A stretch of 14,693 nt of DNA from Methanobacteriota archaeon (GCA_005879015.1 VBMC01000114.1:1-14693), one strand, 5' to 3'; positions 1 to 7,464 are shown, numbered from the stretch's first letter. Program-made: numbers and translations. Notes: a model not told the origin generated them from the sequence alone.

Positions 1-140
1 AGGCCGAGTACTGAAGACACGGACCAGGGAGTCCCGGACCCGTGTGTCGTTCGGAATCCGGTACGACGGCATTGGGTCGCGGAAACGTTCCGGCCCCTAC
101 TAAGGCTTCCGGGGTGGTGACCGTTCCGTACTGCGACCCG
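1..140 (+). other. 23S rRNA-like fragment (possible truncated or broken LSU rRNA)
   Basis: Bases 17-33 read ACACGGACCAGGGAGTC, preceded by CTGAAG. This closely matches a core of archaeal and eukaryotic large-subunit rRNA near the start of domain II (TTGAAACACGGACCAAGGAGTC), with one inserted base and two substitutions. Up to about position 100 there are loosely rRNA-like strings (CGTGTG at 41-46, CATTGGGT at 70-77), and GACCCG appears at 135-140, where the true rRNA would continue GACCCGAAAGATGG; here it does not. The remaining roughly 1.8 kb of 23S is absent, because a promoter and protein genes follow. The block could be a rRNA remnant, a fragmented rRNA piece or a misassembly join. Only the core motif is a firm observation; the rest is pattern memory. 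No convincing protein gene or tRNA was found here. Confidence 0.4.
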
Positions 141-191
141 CGTCACGGCGGCCAGCCGTGTGATCCGAAACCTCGTGACGGTTCGAGCTGC

Positions 192-584
192 CTATCGGCG
201 TGGAACTTCAATTTCCACGAGGGGAGGATCTCTCGCCTCGGGGTTCGCGGCATCGTGGTGGCGATGGAGCTTGTGGATCTCGTGGAGGATGACGGCATAT
301 TCCTTTTTGGCCTCCATCTCCACGACCACGGTCGCCATGCGCAGCCACATCGCAGGATACGCGATGAGCCAGACCGCCGACGCGACGAGGATCGTGAGGA
401 TCGAGCTGGGGAGGATGCTTCCCAGGCCGACGGATCCGAGCGCGCTCCGTAGGACGATTTGCGTCGCAATCGAGGATGCCGCGAGGAACGCGATGAGCCG
501 GAACCGCTTCACCCAGCGATCGTGAATGGTCACCTGAGCCAAGTGGAAGAGGCCGTGGTACCATCCGATAAGCCGCGCGACCAT
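192..584 (-). CDS. small two-helix membrane protein, function unknown
   Basis: This is a predicted 130-residue integral membrane protein of a family I do not recognise. The first 29 residues are amphipathic and mixed in charge (several His, Arg and Trp). Two hydrophobic helices follow at about 30-49 and 57-80. The C-terminal tail of about 50 residues is hydrophilic and His/Glu/Lys-rich, including the HEIHKLHRHH segment near 101-110, which could bind metal or simply be basic. The frame is open further upstream, but I chose the ATG at 584 because an A/T box (ATTTTAT on the minus strand, 612-618) lies about 30 bases ahead, as expected for an archaeal promoter with a very short leader. The gene is divergent from the uracil-DNA glycosylase. 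Being real is likely; any role is unknown. Confidence 0.6.
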   Translation of the reverse strand: MVARLIGWYHGLFHLAQVTIHDRWVKRFRLIAFLAASSIATQIVLRSALGSVGLGSILPSSILTILVASAVWLIAYPAMWLRMATVVVEMEAKKEYAVILHEIHKLHRHHDAANPEARDPPLVEIEVPRR

Positions 585-611
585 TGACCTGGATGGTCTC
601 GGTTCGTCCGC

Positions 612-618
612 ATAAAAT
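612..618 (-). promoter_or_regulatory. TATA-like box for the 192-584 gene
   Basis: The minus-strand sequence ATTTTAT is centred about 31 bases upstream of the ATG at 584, in an otherwise GC-rich gap between divergent genes. Position and composition fit an archaeal TBP site giving a leader of only a few bases. Confidence 0.5.
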
Positions 619-703
619 CCTTTGCAGTCGAGTATCATTCTCGAATGCCGCAACCCGACCGGGTGGTCTGTCGTACCCAGCATTCTCTATCGGGACCATC
701 AAC

Positions 704-712
704 GTTTTTGAA
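704..712 (+). promoter_or_regulatory. TATA-like box for the uracil-DNA glycosylase gene
   Basis: GTTTTTGAA is centred about 28 bases before the ATG at 736. If it is the TBP site, transcription would start at or next to the start codon, giving a leaderless mRNA. The match to the archaeal consensus is moderate. Confidence 0.4.
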
Positions 713-727
713 TCGAATGGAGTTCCG

Positions 728-745
728 CGGGCTCGATGGAGCCCG
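728..745 (+). repeat. perfect 7-bp inverted repeat with the start codon in its loop
   Basis: CGGGCTC (728-734) and GAGCCCG (739-745) are exact reverse complements separated by GATG. The ATG of the glycosylase gene (736-738) therefore lies entirely within the four-base loop. In an mRNA with a leader this would be a GC-rich hairpin presenting or hiding the start codon. If the transcript is leaderless the left arm would not be transcribed and the repeat could only act as DNA. Confidence 0.55.
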
Positions 746-1461
746 ATTCTCTCGAAGGGTTGACCTCCGAAATCATTGCATGCCGGAAATGCCCGCGTCT
801 GGTCCGCCATCGAGAGGCGATCGCCCGACAGAAACGAGCTGCCTTTCGGGAATGGGAATACTGGGGACGGCCGGTCCCCGGTTTCGGTGATGCCCATGCG
901 CGGCTCCTCGTCGTCGGGCTGGCTCCTGCGGCACACGGAGGCAATCGGACGGGCCGCGTGTTCACGGGAGACCGGAGTGGAGAATGGCTGTACCGGGCGT
1001 TGTACCGAACGGGATTCGCGAACCAAAGCCTTTCTGTGTCAAAGGACGACGGACTCGAGCTGTGGGACTGCTACATTGCCGCTGCGGTTCGCTGCGCACC
1101 TCCGGAAAACAAACCGACGCGGACGGAATTCGCCCGATGTCAGCCGTTCTTGCTGCGGGAGACGTTGCTTCTCCCTGCGCTGCGGATCGTCGTCGTCTTA
1201 GGTGCCGTTGCGATGGACGCATTCCTTCGCGTGTGGCGGATGACGCTTCACGAGATCCCAAGTCCGAGGCCTCGCTTCCGCCACGGAGGAACTTGGTCCA
1301 TGCCTCCGATCACGTTGATTGCATCCTACCACCCCAGCCAGAGGAACACGCAGACCGGTCTGCTCACGGAGTCGATGTTCGACGACGTGTTCCGTTCGGC
1401 CCGACGGGCCTTGGAGGAGGACACCGCCCAGCCGGCCACTCACTCTGTCAAATCCGGTTAA
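736..1461 (+). CDS. family 5 uracil-DNA glycosylase (UDGb type, 4Fe-4S)
   Basis: This is a 241-residue base-excision repair enzyme that removes uracil, and in this family often other deaminated bases, from DNA. Four cysteines, C16, C19, C120 and C135, are spaced as expected for the 4Fe-4S cluster of thermophilic-type glycosylases. The first active-site motif GLAPAAHGGNRTGR (61-74) is the family 5 form; it lacks the Asp/Glu used by families 1 and 4, as is normal for family 5. The second motif YHPSQRNTQTG (198-208) carries the catalytic-loop histidine. Length fits the family. The ATG at 736 is supported by a TATA-like box about 28 bases ahead and by the natural placement of the first cysteine pair near residue 16. 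The gene is followed by the GTPase gene on the same strand, 72 bases downstream, which has its own promoter-like box. Confidence 0.93.
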   Translation: MEPDSLEGLTSEIIACRKCPRLVRHREAIARQKRAAFREWEYWGRPVPGFGDAHARLLVVGLAPAAHGGNRTGRVFTGDRSGEWLYRALYRTGFANQSLSVSKDDGLELWDCYIAAAVRCAPPENKPTRTEFARCQPFLLRETLLLPALRIVVVLGAVAMDAFLRVWRMTLHEIPSPRPRFRHGGTWSMPPITLIASYHPSQRNTQTGLLTESMFDDVFRSARRALEEDTAQPATHSVKSG

Positions 1462-1475
1462 CCTTATTCAAGGTT
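1460..1475 (+). terminator. small hairpin at the end of the glycosylase gene
   Basis: AACCTT (1460-1465) and AAGGTT (1470-1475) form a perfect 6-bp inverted repeat with an ATTC loop, overlapping the TAA stop codon (1459-1461) and followed by GTTAT. It could mark the 3' end of the upstream transcript. The stem is short and no long T tract follows, so the role is tentative. Confidence 0.3.
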
Positions 1476-1506
1476 GTTATCTGAGTTTCGAACGCCCCAC
1501 AAAGGC

Positions 1507-1512
1507 TTTACA
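1507..1512 (+). promoter_or_regulatory. TATA-like box for the COG2403 GTPase gene
   Basis: TTTACA, within GGCTTTACACAT, is centred about 25 bases upstream of the ATG at 1534. This matches the spacing of a leaderless archaeal promoter and favours that ATG over the one at 1474, whose extra residues would overlap the promoter. Confidence 0.5.
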
Positions 1513-1533
1513 CATCCGGGGGCTCCCACCTCC

Positions 1534-2856
1534 ATGGCGGCCCCGAGACGGGTGATCATCCTCGGCGCGGCTGGTCGAGACTTCCACAACTTCAATGTGG
1601 TCTACCGAAACGATCCGGCCTCCGAGGTCGTGGCCTTCACCGCCACGCAAATCCCGGGAATCGAGACCCGTAAGTACCCCGCCTCTCTGGCGGGTCCGCA
1701 GTATCCCGACGGGATTCCCATTTTCCCCGAGGACGACCTCCCGAAGCTGATCGAGAAACATGCGGTTCAGACCTGCGTGTTCTCCTACTCCGACGTTGAT
1801 TACAATCATATCGGGCATCTCATCGCCCTCGCCAACTCCCACGGAGCGGACTTCCTCCTCCTCGGGGCCCAGCCGACGATGCTCAAGGCCCGCGTGCCCG
1901 TCATCGCGATTTGTGCTGTCCGGACCGGAAGCGGGAAGAGCCAGACCACGCGGCGGGTCGCGGGGATCCTTCGGGCGCACGGCAAGAAGGTCGTCGTCGT
2001 GCGCCATCCGATGCCTTACGGGGACCTCGCCTCGCAGGCGGTGGAGCGCTTCGCGACCTACGAGGATCTCGATCGGTACGAGACGACGATTGAAGAGCGG
2101 GAAGAGTACGAGCCCCACATCGACAAGGGGACCGTCGTCTACGCGGGCGTCGACTACGAAAAGATCCTGCGGCAGGCGGAGCAGGAAGCTGACATCCTCC
2201 TGTGGGACGGCGGGAACAACGACACGCCGTTCTTCAAACCGGACCTGCACATCGTCGTCGCGGATCCGCTCCGCCCGGGGCACGAGCTGTCCTACTACCC
2301 CGGCGAAACGAATGTCCGCATGGCGGACGTCGTGGTCATCAACAAGGTGGATACCGCCTCGCCCGAGAACGTGGAGGTCGTGAAGCGGAACGTGCGGGAC
2401 GTGAACCCGGATGCGGTCGTCGTGGAGGCCGCCTCACCGATCACCCCTGACGAGACCGTTCAGATTCGCGGGAAGAGGGTGCTCGCCATCGAGGACGGTC
2501 CGACGCTCACGCATGGAGGGATGGAGTACGGCGCGGCGTACATCGCCGCACAGCGGTTCGGAGCGGCCGAGATTGTCAGCGCGATGGGCCACGCCGTCGG
2601 CTCGATCAAGGAGACGTACAAGAAATATCCGAACTCCCGGAAAGTCCTCCCGGCGATGGGCTATGGACCGAAGCAAATCAAGGAACTTGAGGAGACGATC
2701 GATGCGACCCCTATCGATATCGTCCTGAGCGGCACGCCCATCGATCTGAGCCGAGTCCTCAAGACCAAGAAGCCCGTGGTCCACGTCCGGTACGAGCTCG
2801 ATGAGATCGGCCACCCGAACTTGGAGGACGTCCTTCGAGACTGGGAATTCATTTGA
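1534..2856 (+). CDS. COG2403 GTPase / cyclic 2,3-diphosphoglycerate synthetase-like protein
   Basis: This 440-residue protein belongs to the family named after the Methanothermus enzyme that closes 2,3-diphosphoglycerate to its cyclic form, a thermoprotective solute. Most members are uncharacterised GTPases. The N-terminus has a Rossmann-like start, ILGAAGRDFHNFN at 9-21, followed by the family stretch FTATQIPGIE (35-44) and YPDGIPI (57-63). A P-loop, AVRTGSGKS (128-136), begins the nucleotide-binding domain. WDGGNND (about 224-230) resembles a Walker B/G3 region, and NKVD (about 270) is a G4-type guanine motif. The C-terminal region ends with short family-typical blocks. The start at 1534 fits a TATA-like box 25 bases upstream. 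The stop is two bases from that of the convergent membrane protein gene. Family assignment is strong; actual cyclic diphosphoglycerate synthesis is unproven here. Confidence 0.88.
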   Translation: MAAPRRVIILGAAGRDFHNFNVVYRNDPASEVVAFTATQIPGIETRKYPASLAGPQYPDGIPIFPEDDLPKLIEKHAVQTCVFSYSDVDYNHIGHLIALANSHGADFLLLGAQPTMLKARVPVIAICAVRTGSGKSQTTRRVAGILRAHGKKVVVVRHPMPYGDLASQAVERFATYEDLDRYETTIEEREEYEPHIDKGTVVYAGVDYEKILRQAEQEADILLWDGGNNDTPFFKPDLHIVVADPLRPGHELSYYPGETNVRMADVVVINKVDTASPENVEVVKRNVRDVNPDAVVVEAASPITPDETVQIRGKRVLAIEDGPTLTHGGMEYGAAYIAAQRFGAAEIVSAMGHAVGSIKETYKKYPNSRKVLPAMGYGPKQIKELEETIDATPIDIVLSGTPIDLSRVLKTKKPVVHVRYELDEIGHPNLEDVLRDWEFI

Positions 2857-2858
2857 GA

Positions 2859-3215
2859 TCAGATGCGACGGCGGGACCACGGGACCTTTTCCGGATTCAA
2901 CCGGTAGTAGTCGTAGAGGATCGCGACCAGGAGACCCACTCCGACATATGCCCAATCCGCGAGGTTTCGCACACTGAAGAGGAACCCGCTCGCCACCGCG
3001 GGAACGAAGACGATGAGCAGGAACGAGATCCACACTAGCGACCGGACAGAGCCGCTTTTGGGGTTGAACCCTTTCCTTTCCAGGATTTCGGGCACCACCA
3101 CGAAAGGCATGATGACCGCAATGGCCATTGCAGCGAATACGATCAGCGTCTGAACCGGGTCCACGTCGGACCGAAGCAGTTCGGGACGATGAACTTTCGG
3201 CGCGGCCCACCACAT
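2859..3215 (-). CDS. small three-helix membrane protein, function unknown
   Basis: This is a predicted 118-residue membrane protein with hydrophobic segments at about 23-42, 59-81 and 86-103, a basic loop near 47-58 (ERKGFNPKSGSVR) and a basic tail (SRRRI). I do not recognise the family. The ATG at 3215 is the first one giving a sensible N-terminus; a GTG at 3164, just before the first helix, is an alternative. Longer versions reaching upstream would run into the divergent dehydrogenase gene and have a composition typical of an antisense frame. It is convergent with the GTPase gene, with two bases between the stops, and shares a 43-base divergent gap with the dehydrogenase-hydratase gene. I see no clear TATA box on its side of that gap. 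Confidence 0.65.
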   Translation of the reverse strand: MWWAAPKVHRPELLRSDVDPVQTLIVFAAMAIAVIMPFVVVPEILERKGFNPKSGSVRSLVWISFLLIVFVPAVASGFLFSVRNLADWAYVGVGLLVAILYDYYRLNPEKVPWSRRRI

Positions 3216-3248
3216 CTTTAACTCCGGTCCTCCCTTCCACCGGGAGGG
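3216..3248 (+). promoter_or_regulatory. promoter and ribosome binding site of the dehydrogenase-hydratase gene
   Basis: CTTTAAC at 3216-3222 is a TATA-like box that would start transcription near 3245. GGGAGGG at 3242-3248 is a Shine-Dalgarno-like purine run about 10 bases before the ATG at 3259 and only one base before the in-frame GTG at 3250. The spacing favours the ATG. Confidence 0.45.
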
Positions 3249-3258
3249 AGTGGCGACG

Positions 3259-5202
3259 ATGCGGCTCGCGGTAATCGGTGCGGGGGAGATGGGCCACGGG
3301 ATTGCCGAGCTGGCGGCCCTGCACGGCCACGAAGTGCGGATGCGGGACGTCAAACAGGAGTTCCTGGACCGTGGAATGGAACGGATCCGCTGGTCCCTCG
3401 GCAAGCTCGTGGAGAAGAACCAGATCCAGCCGGACCAGATGCAAGAGGCCTTCGACCGGATTCACACGACCCTGGACTTGGCCGAGGCCTGCCGCAACGC
3501 GGACGTCGCGATCGAGGCGGTCTTCGAGGACCTCGATCTGAAGAAACGCGTCTTTCAGGAACTCGACGCGGCCGCGCCGAAGAAAACGATTCTGGCATCG
3601 AACACCTCGGCCTTGCCGATCACGAAAATGGCCCTCGTGACGAAACGTCCGAAACAGGTCGTCGGGATGCACTTCTTCAACCCGCCGATGCTCATGCCGC
3701 TAATCGAAGTCATCCGCGCGGACACGACGAGCGATGCCACGCTCGGAGTCGCTGTCGACCTTTCCAGATCCCTCGGCAAGACGGTCGTCGTGGTCAAGAA
3801 AGACGTCCCCGGCTTCATCACGACCCGCGTCCTCGGTCCCTATTTCGAGGAGGCTGCGCGAATCCACGACGAGGAAGGGGTTGCCATCGAAACGATCGAC
3901 GCCGCCATGCGATTCCAGGCGGGCTTCCCGATGGGGCCCTTCGAGCTGGCGGACCAGGTGGGCATCGATGTGTTGCACCATCTAATCGAGAACGCGGATC
4001 GCCCGATGCCTCGATCCGTCCAAGCCCTGATGGCCGCGAAGAAACTCGGGCGAAAAGTCGACGAGGGCTTCTATGCCTACAAGCAGGGCCGGCCGAACCT
4101 GACGCCGGACATGGGCGAGTCCTTCGACCCGGTTCGCATCCTGTCGCGGATGATCAACGAGGCCGCGGAACTCGTCGCGCTCGATGTCGCGAGCCCGGCG
4201 GAGATCGACGAGGCGATGCGCCTGGGGACCGCATTCCCGAAAGGACCTCTCGCCACAGCTGATAGCCTGGGGATCGATGTCGTCGTCAACGCATTGAAGA
4301 AGGAGCGTAGCGCGAAGCCCGCCAAGCTCCTCGAGGAAATGGTGGCGCGCGGGGACCTCGGCACAAAGACCGGGAAGGGATTCTATGAGCACAAGGACCG
4401 AAGTGGTGGGATGAGTTTCGAGACCCTCTTGGTCTCGCGGGATGCGGAGGCCCGTGTCGCGACGATCGCGATCAATCGACCCGATCGACTGAACACGATC
4501 AGCCCGCAGGTCTTCGATGAGCTCGAGAGGGCCCTTGCGGAGCTGGAGAAAGACGATGCCATCCGGTGTGTCGTGGTGACCGGCGCCGGGGACCGTTCGT
4601 TCAGTGCCGGAGCGGACCTCACGTCCTTCAGCGACATTTCCAAGGCGTTCAAGGTGTGGCAGTTCTCCCGCCGTGGCGAGGAGGTGATGAACCGACTTGC
4701 CAATTTCTCCAAGCCGACGCTCGCGGCAATCAACGGTCACTGCTTCGGAGGCGGGCTCGAACTGGCCTTGGCCTGCGACTTCCGGATCGCGGCGAAGGGA
4801 GCCAAGCTCGGACAGACCGAGGTGAACCTGGGCCTCGTCCCCGGGGCGGGCGGGACCCAACGGCTCGTCCGAATGCTCGGTCAGGCGAAGGCGAAGGAAC
4901 TCGTTCTTCTCGGGCTTCGGCTCACCTCCGACGAGGCTGCCGCAATCGGCCTCGTGACGAAGACCGTGGAGAACGAAGCGTTCTCGTCTGAGGTCCGCGA
5001 GTTCGCCGGCCGACTCGCTCGACAGGCGCCCATCGCGATCCGCCTGGCGAAGGTGCTCCTGAATCGCGGTGGCGACATACCCATCGATGCGGCACTCGAG
5101 ATGGAGGCCATGGCCTTCGGCCTCGTCGCTTCGACGGACGACATTTACGAAGGAATCCAAGCCTTCATGGAGAAGCGCGCACCGAAGTTCAAGGGTACGT
5201 GA
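3259..5202 (+). CDS. fused 3-hydroxyacyl-CoA dehydrogenase / enoyl-CoA hydratase
   Basis: This 647-residue bifunctional enzyme should hydrate a 2-enoyl-CoA and oxidise the resulting (S)-3-hydroxyacyl-CoA with NAD. The dehydrogenase comes first: the NAD fold GAGEMGHGIAE (7-17), then the HFFNPP signature with catalytic pair H138 and E150, spaced by 12 as in characterised enzymes. Two C-terminal helical dehydrogenase domains follow (about 185-275 and 290-380; note GFPMGPFELAD and AFPKGPLATAD). The crotonase domain starts near 385, with both catalytic glutamates, E501 in GGGLELA and E521 in QTEVNLG, 20 residues apart as in rat hydratase, plus the oxyanion-loop region GADL. This order is opposite to bacterial FadB and matches archaeal fusions such as the Metallosphaera crotonyl-CoA hydratase/3-hydroxybutyryl-CoA dehydrogenase. 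Chain-length preference and physiological direction cannot be read from sequence. Confidence 0.95.
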   Translation: MRLAVIGAGEMGHGIAELAALHGHEVRMRDVKQEFLDRGMERIRWSLGKLVEKNQIQPDQMQEAFDRIHTTLDLAEACRNADVAIEAVFEDLDLKKRVFQELDAAAPKKTILASNTSALPITKMALVTKRPKQVVGMHFFNPPMLMPLIEVIRADTTSDATLGVAVDLSRSLGKTVVVVKKDVPGFITTRVLGPYFEEAARIHDEEGVAIETIDAAMRFQAGFPMGPFELADQVGIDVLHHLIENADRPMPRSVQALMAAKKLGRKVDEGFYAYKQGRPNLTPDMGESFDPVRILSRMINEAAELVALDVASPAEIDEAMRLGTAFPKGPLATADSLGIDVVVNALKKERSAKPAKLLEEMVARGDLGTKTGKGFYEHKDRSGGMSFETLLVSRDAEARVATIAINRPDRLNTISPQVFDELERALAELEKDDAIRCVVVTGAGDRSFSAGADLTSFSDISKAFKVWQFSRRGEEVMNRLANFSKPTLAAINGHCFGGGLELALACDFRIAAKGAKLGQTEVNLGLVPGAGGTQRLVRMLGQAKAKELVLLGLRLTSDEAAAIGLVTKTVENEAFSSEVREFAGRLARQAPIAIRLAKVLLNRGGDIPIDAALEMEAMAFGLVASTDDIYEGIQAFMEKRAPKFKGT

Positions 5203-5230
5203 GTCCGCTCTTCCGGTCGGCGAAGGTCTG

Positions 5231-6418
5231 TCATCGCATTGCGACGGCGCCTTTCTTGGCCAAGGTCTGAATCTGCCTCGCGGTGTATCCGAGAGATCGA
5301 AGGATTTCCTCGGTGTCTTGGCCTTTTGCGGGCACCCGTGTCAGGTTGCGCGTCTCCAGGGTCGCGTGCTTCGCCGGGTGGGCGATTACTTGGAGCTTCC
5401 AAAGGCCGGACACATCGACGACCGGGAGGAGGCCCCGGGCTTCCACTTGGGGATCGCGGACGACTTCGGAGACGCGCTTCACTCCCGCGATCGGTAGATT
5501 TTCGTTTGCCAGCAGCGCCTCCCACTCGGCGAGGGTGCGGCCGCGAAACCTCTCGGCCAGAGTTTGCGCCACGGCGAATCGTTCCGCACCGTCCTTGAAC
5601 TGTTTCTCGGCAAGATCCGGGGCTCCGATGAGCTCGCACATCCGAGACCAGAACTTCGGCTCGACCGTGGCCACGGACAGCCAGCGACCGTCTTTCGTCT
5701 CATACAGACTGTAGAAGGGAAACGACCCGGTCAGAAGGGTCTCGCCTGCGACCGGCTCTTCGCCGGTGGCAAGGAAACGCGCGAGGCCGAGGACCATGAG
5801 CGTCACGGCGGTATCGTAGATCGAGACGTCGATGAACTCCCCGCGGCCCGTACGGTCTCGCACCCGCAGCGCGGCCAAGATCGCAAGGGCGGCGTTGAAG
5901 CCGCTCGCGAGATCGGCGATTGGGACCCCGGGGATCGCGGGGGCCTTGTCCTCCCTCCCCGTTGTCACGCCGAGGATCCCAGCGAGGGCCTGGAAGTTGA
6001 TGTCGTGTCCGGGGAGATCCTTGTACGGCCCCGTTTGACCATATCCCGAGAAGGAGCAATAGACGAGCCTCGGGTTCATCATGGCGAGATCGTCGTAGGC
6101 CACTCGGAGCCGCGCCATCACGCCGGGACGAAACTGTTCGACGACCACGTCGGAACCGCGCGCGAGTTTGTGCACGATCTCCTGACCTTCGGGTGTCTTC
6201 AAGTCCACGGAGAGAGACCGCTTTCCTCGATTCACCATGAGGAACGGATAGGAGACGTCGTGCACGATGGGGGGAACGGAGCGCATGTAGTCGCCCAGTT
6301 TCGGGTCTTCGATCTTGATCACCTCCGCGCCGAGGTTGCACAAGAGTTGCGTACAGAACGGACCTGGCAGGAGCCGCGTGAAGTCCAGCACGGTGATTCC
6401 CGCAAGGGCCGCAGGCAT
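5231..6418 (-). CDS. CaiB/BaiF family III CoA-transferase or 2-methylacyl-CoA racemase
   Basis: This 395-residue enzyme is of the family that moves CoA between carboxylic acids through an aspartyl-CoA intermediate, or epimerises 2-methylacyl-CoAs. The N-terminus (ITVLDFTRLLPGPF, LGAEVIKIE) and VNRGKRSLSVDLKTPEG are classic for the family. GHDINFQALAG places the conserved aspartate at D139, preceded by H138. A second acidic residue, D169 in PIADLASG, lies 31 positions further on. The His-Asp plus distal Asp arrangement resembles alpha-methylacyl-CoA racemase, so that activity is a real alternative to CoA transfer. The ATG at 6418 is preferred over the in-frame TTG at 6430; a weak TATA-like CTTGATACC (6441-6450, minus) lies about 28 bases ahead. 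It is convergent with the dehydrogenase-hydratase gene (28-base gap), which fits a shared role in acyl-CoA metabolism. Confidence 0.92.
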   Translation of the reverse strand: MPAALAGITVLDFTRLLPGPFCTQLLCNLGAEVIKIEDPKLGDYMRSVPPIVHDVSYPFLMVNRGKRSLSVDLKTPEGQEIVHKLARGSDVVVEQFRPGVMARLRVAYDDLAMMNPRLVYCSFSGYGQTGPYKDLPGHDINFQALAGILGVTTGREDKAPAIPGVPIADLASGFNAALAILAALRVRDRTGRGEFIDVSIYDTAVTLMVLGLARFLATGEEPVAGETLLTGSFPFYSLYETKDGRWLSVATVEPKFWSRMCELIGAPDLAEKQFKDGAERFAVAQTLAERFRGRTLAEWEALLANENLPIAGVKRVSEVVRDPQVEARGLLPVVDVSGLWKLQVIAHPAKHATLETRNLTRVPAKGQDTEEILRSLGYTARQIQTLAKKGAVAMR

Positions 6419-6492
6419 GTGCGATGGCAACCCGCCGTTGCGGTATCAAGGTTCGCGCGAGCCGGATGATCCGGCCCCGGGTCCCGCAGGCG

Positions 6493-7464
6493 TTAGGGAA
6501 CCGCGGGGGGCGGAGGCGCGGGACTCTTGCCGAAGTCGAAACAATCCGACATGTCATCCGCCCGGGCGTCGCGCTGGTTCAGCGTAGCGAGGCCGAAGTT
6601 CGCCTCGCAGAATTTCAACAGGCTCACGTGGGAGTGGAGGACTTTGGAGATGTAGCCGTTTCTCGCGTACGGGCCTAACACGATGCATCCCACGCGAGGA
6701 CCGTATCGAAATTGGCTCCCCAAGTAGCCGGGATGTGCACCGTTCCCATGCCATACTTCCACCGCAGGGGGTTCGACGTGATCGTACCATCCGCCCCAGT
6801 CGTCCCATGTGAGAAACACCGCGACGTCCGGCCACAGTCCGCCCCGGACGATCGCGTTGATTTGGTCCACGGACCACTGCATCCCTTTGGTCACGTTGCC
6901 CATCCGGACGCCCTGGGGATTGCTGTAAGGAGGATGCTCGTCGAACTCAAGGGGCGCGTACACCCACGATACCTCCGGGAGCTGTCCGGCGGTCGCGTCC
7001 ACGCGAAATTGATCCGACGCGAGTTTCCATTTCGGATTGACCCCGTGAAGGTAGTCGATTGCGTACCCACCGTAACTACGCCATGTCAATCGAGATTGCT
7101 CCAAGCTCTTCGGCAGTGACGCGTCGATCTTGATTGTCTGTGGAGTCCGCCGGGAAGGGTTGTCGATGATCGGGGAGTCGGCGCAGAGGAGCATCAAGTG
7201 ATTCGGTGTGGACGGGCCGGCCACATCCGTGTAGTAGTTATCACACAGGCAAAACTTCCTCGCATAGGAGAAGTACGCGGGGATGTCCGGCTCGATGAAC
7301 TGTTCGCGGGCGGCGGTCGTCTGTCGTGCGAGCCACGCGGCATGGGTGTGCGGATGGTCCCTCGCGGGAGGATTCGGAGATCGCGGCAATCTAGCACCGT
7401 TCGCGCCGGGGAACGTGCCGAAGTAGTTGTCGAACGTGTGGTTCTCCTTGAGGATGATCACCAC
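6493..7464 (-). CDS. phosphoesterase of the phospholipase C / acid phosphatase family
   Basis: This is a metal-dependent hydrolase of the PF04185 family, 323 residues as called, acting on phosphate esters of lipids or small molecules. Visible motifs are ENHTFDNYFG (7-16, metal ligands E7 and N8), GPSTPNH (83-89, nucleophile-region S85), DEHPPY (175-180), DDWGGWYDHV (221-230) and RVGCIVLGPYARNGY (257-271). The C-terminus is a proline-rich tail. No signal peptide is visible. The start is unclear. GTG at 7464 has an AAGGT purine run seven bases ahead, but the upstream in-frame codons encode KVKH, which belongs to the family's first strand (consensus about IKHVV). No ATG, GTG or TTG exists in frame between 7465 and the stop at 7552-7554. 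It is short for the family, often 400-500 residues. Substrate is unknown. Confidence 0.85.
   Translation of the reverse strand: MVIILKENHTFDNYFGTFPGANGARLPRSPNPPARDHPHTHAAWLARQTTAAREQFIEPDIPAYFSYARKFCLCDNYYTDVAGPSTPNHLMLLCADSPIIDNPSRRTPQTIKIDASLPKSLEQSRLTWRSYGGYAIDYLHGVNPKWKLASDQFRVDATAGQLPEVSWVYAPLEFDEHPPYSNPQGVRMGNVTKGMQWSVDQINAIVRGGLWPDVAVFLTWDDWGGWYDHVEPPAVEVWHGNGAHPGYLGSQFRYGPRVGCIVLGPYARNGYISKVLHSHVSLLKFCEANFGLATLNQRDARADDMSDCFDFGKSPAPPPPAVP

Noticed and set aside
170..200. GGTTCGAG at about 180-187 suggesting a tRNA T-arm
   Set aside because: Flanking bases do not pair as a T-stem and no acceptor or anticodon arms can be drawn.
42..525. Two plus-strand open frames over the left region (42-452 and 160-525)
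   Set aside because: They are Arg/His-rich and overlap the minus-strand membrane protein, whose hydrophobic pattern and promoter box make it the better gene.
585..683. Upstream extension of the first membrane protein to an ATG at 683
   Set aside because: It would cover the TATA-like box and adds an atypical segment (DCKGFYADEPRPSRS) before the natural start.
2434..3672. Long minus-strand open frame of 412 codons
   Set aside because: It is antisense to the GTPase and dehydrogenase genes, is rich in Arg and Gly, and contains no recognisable motifs.
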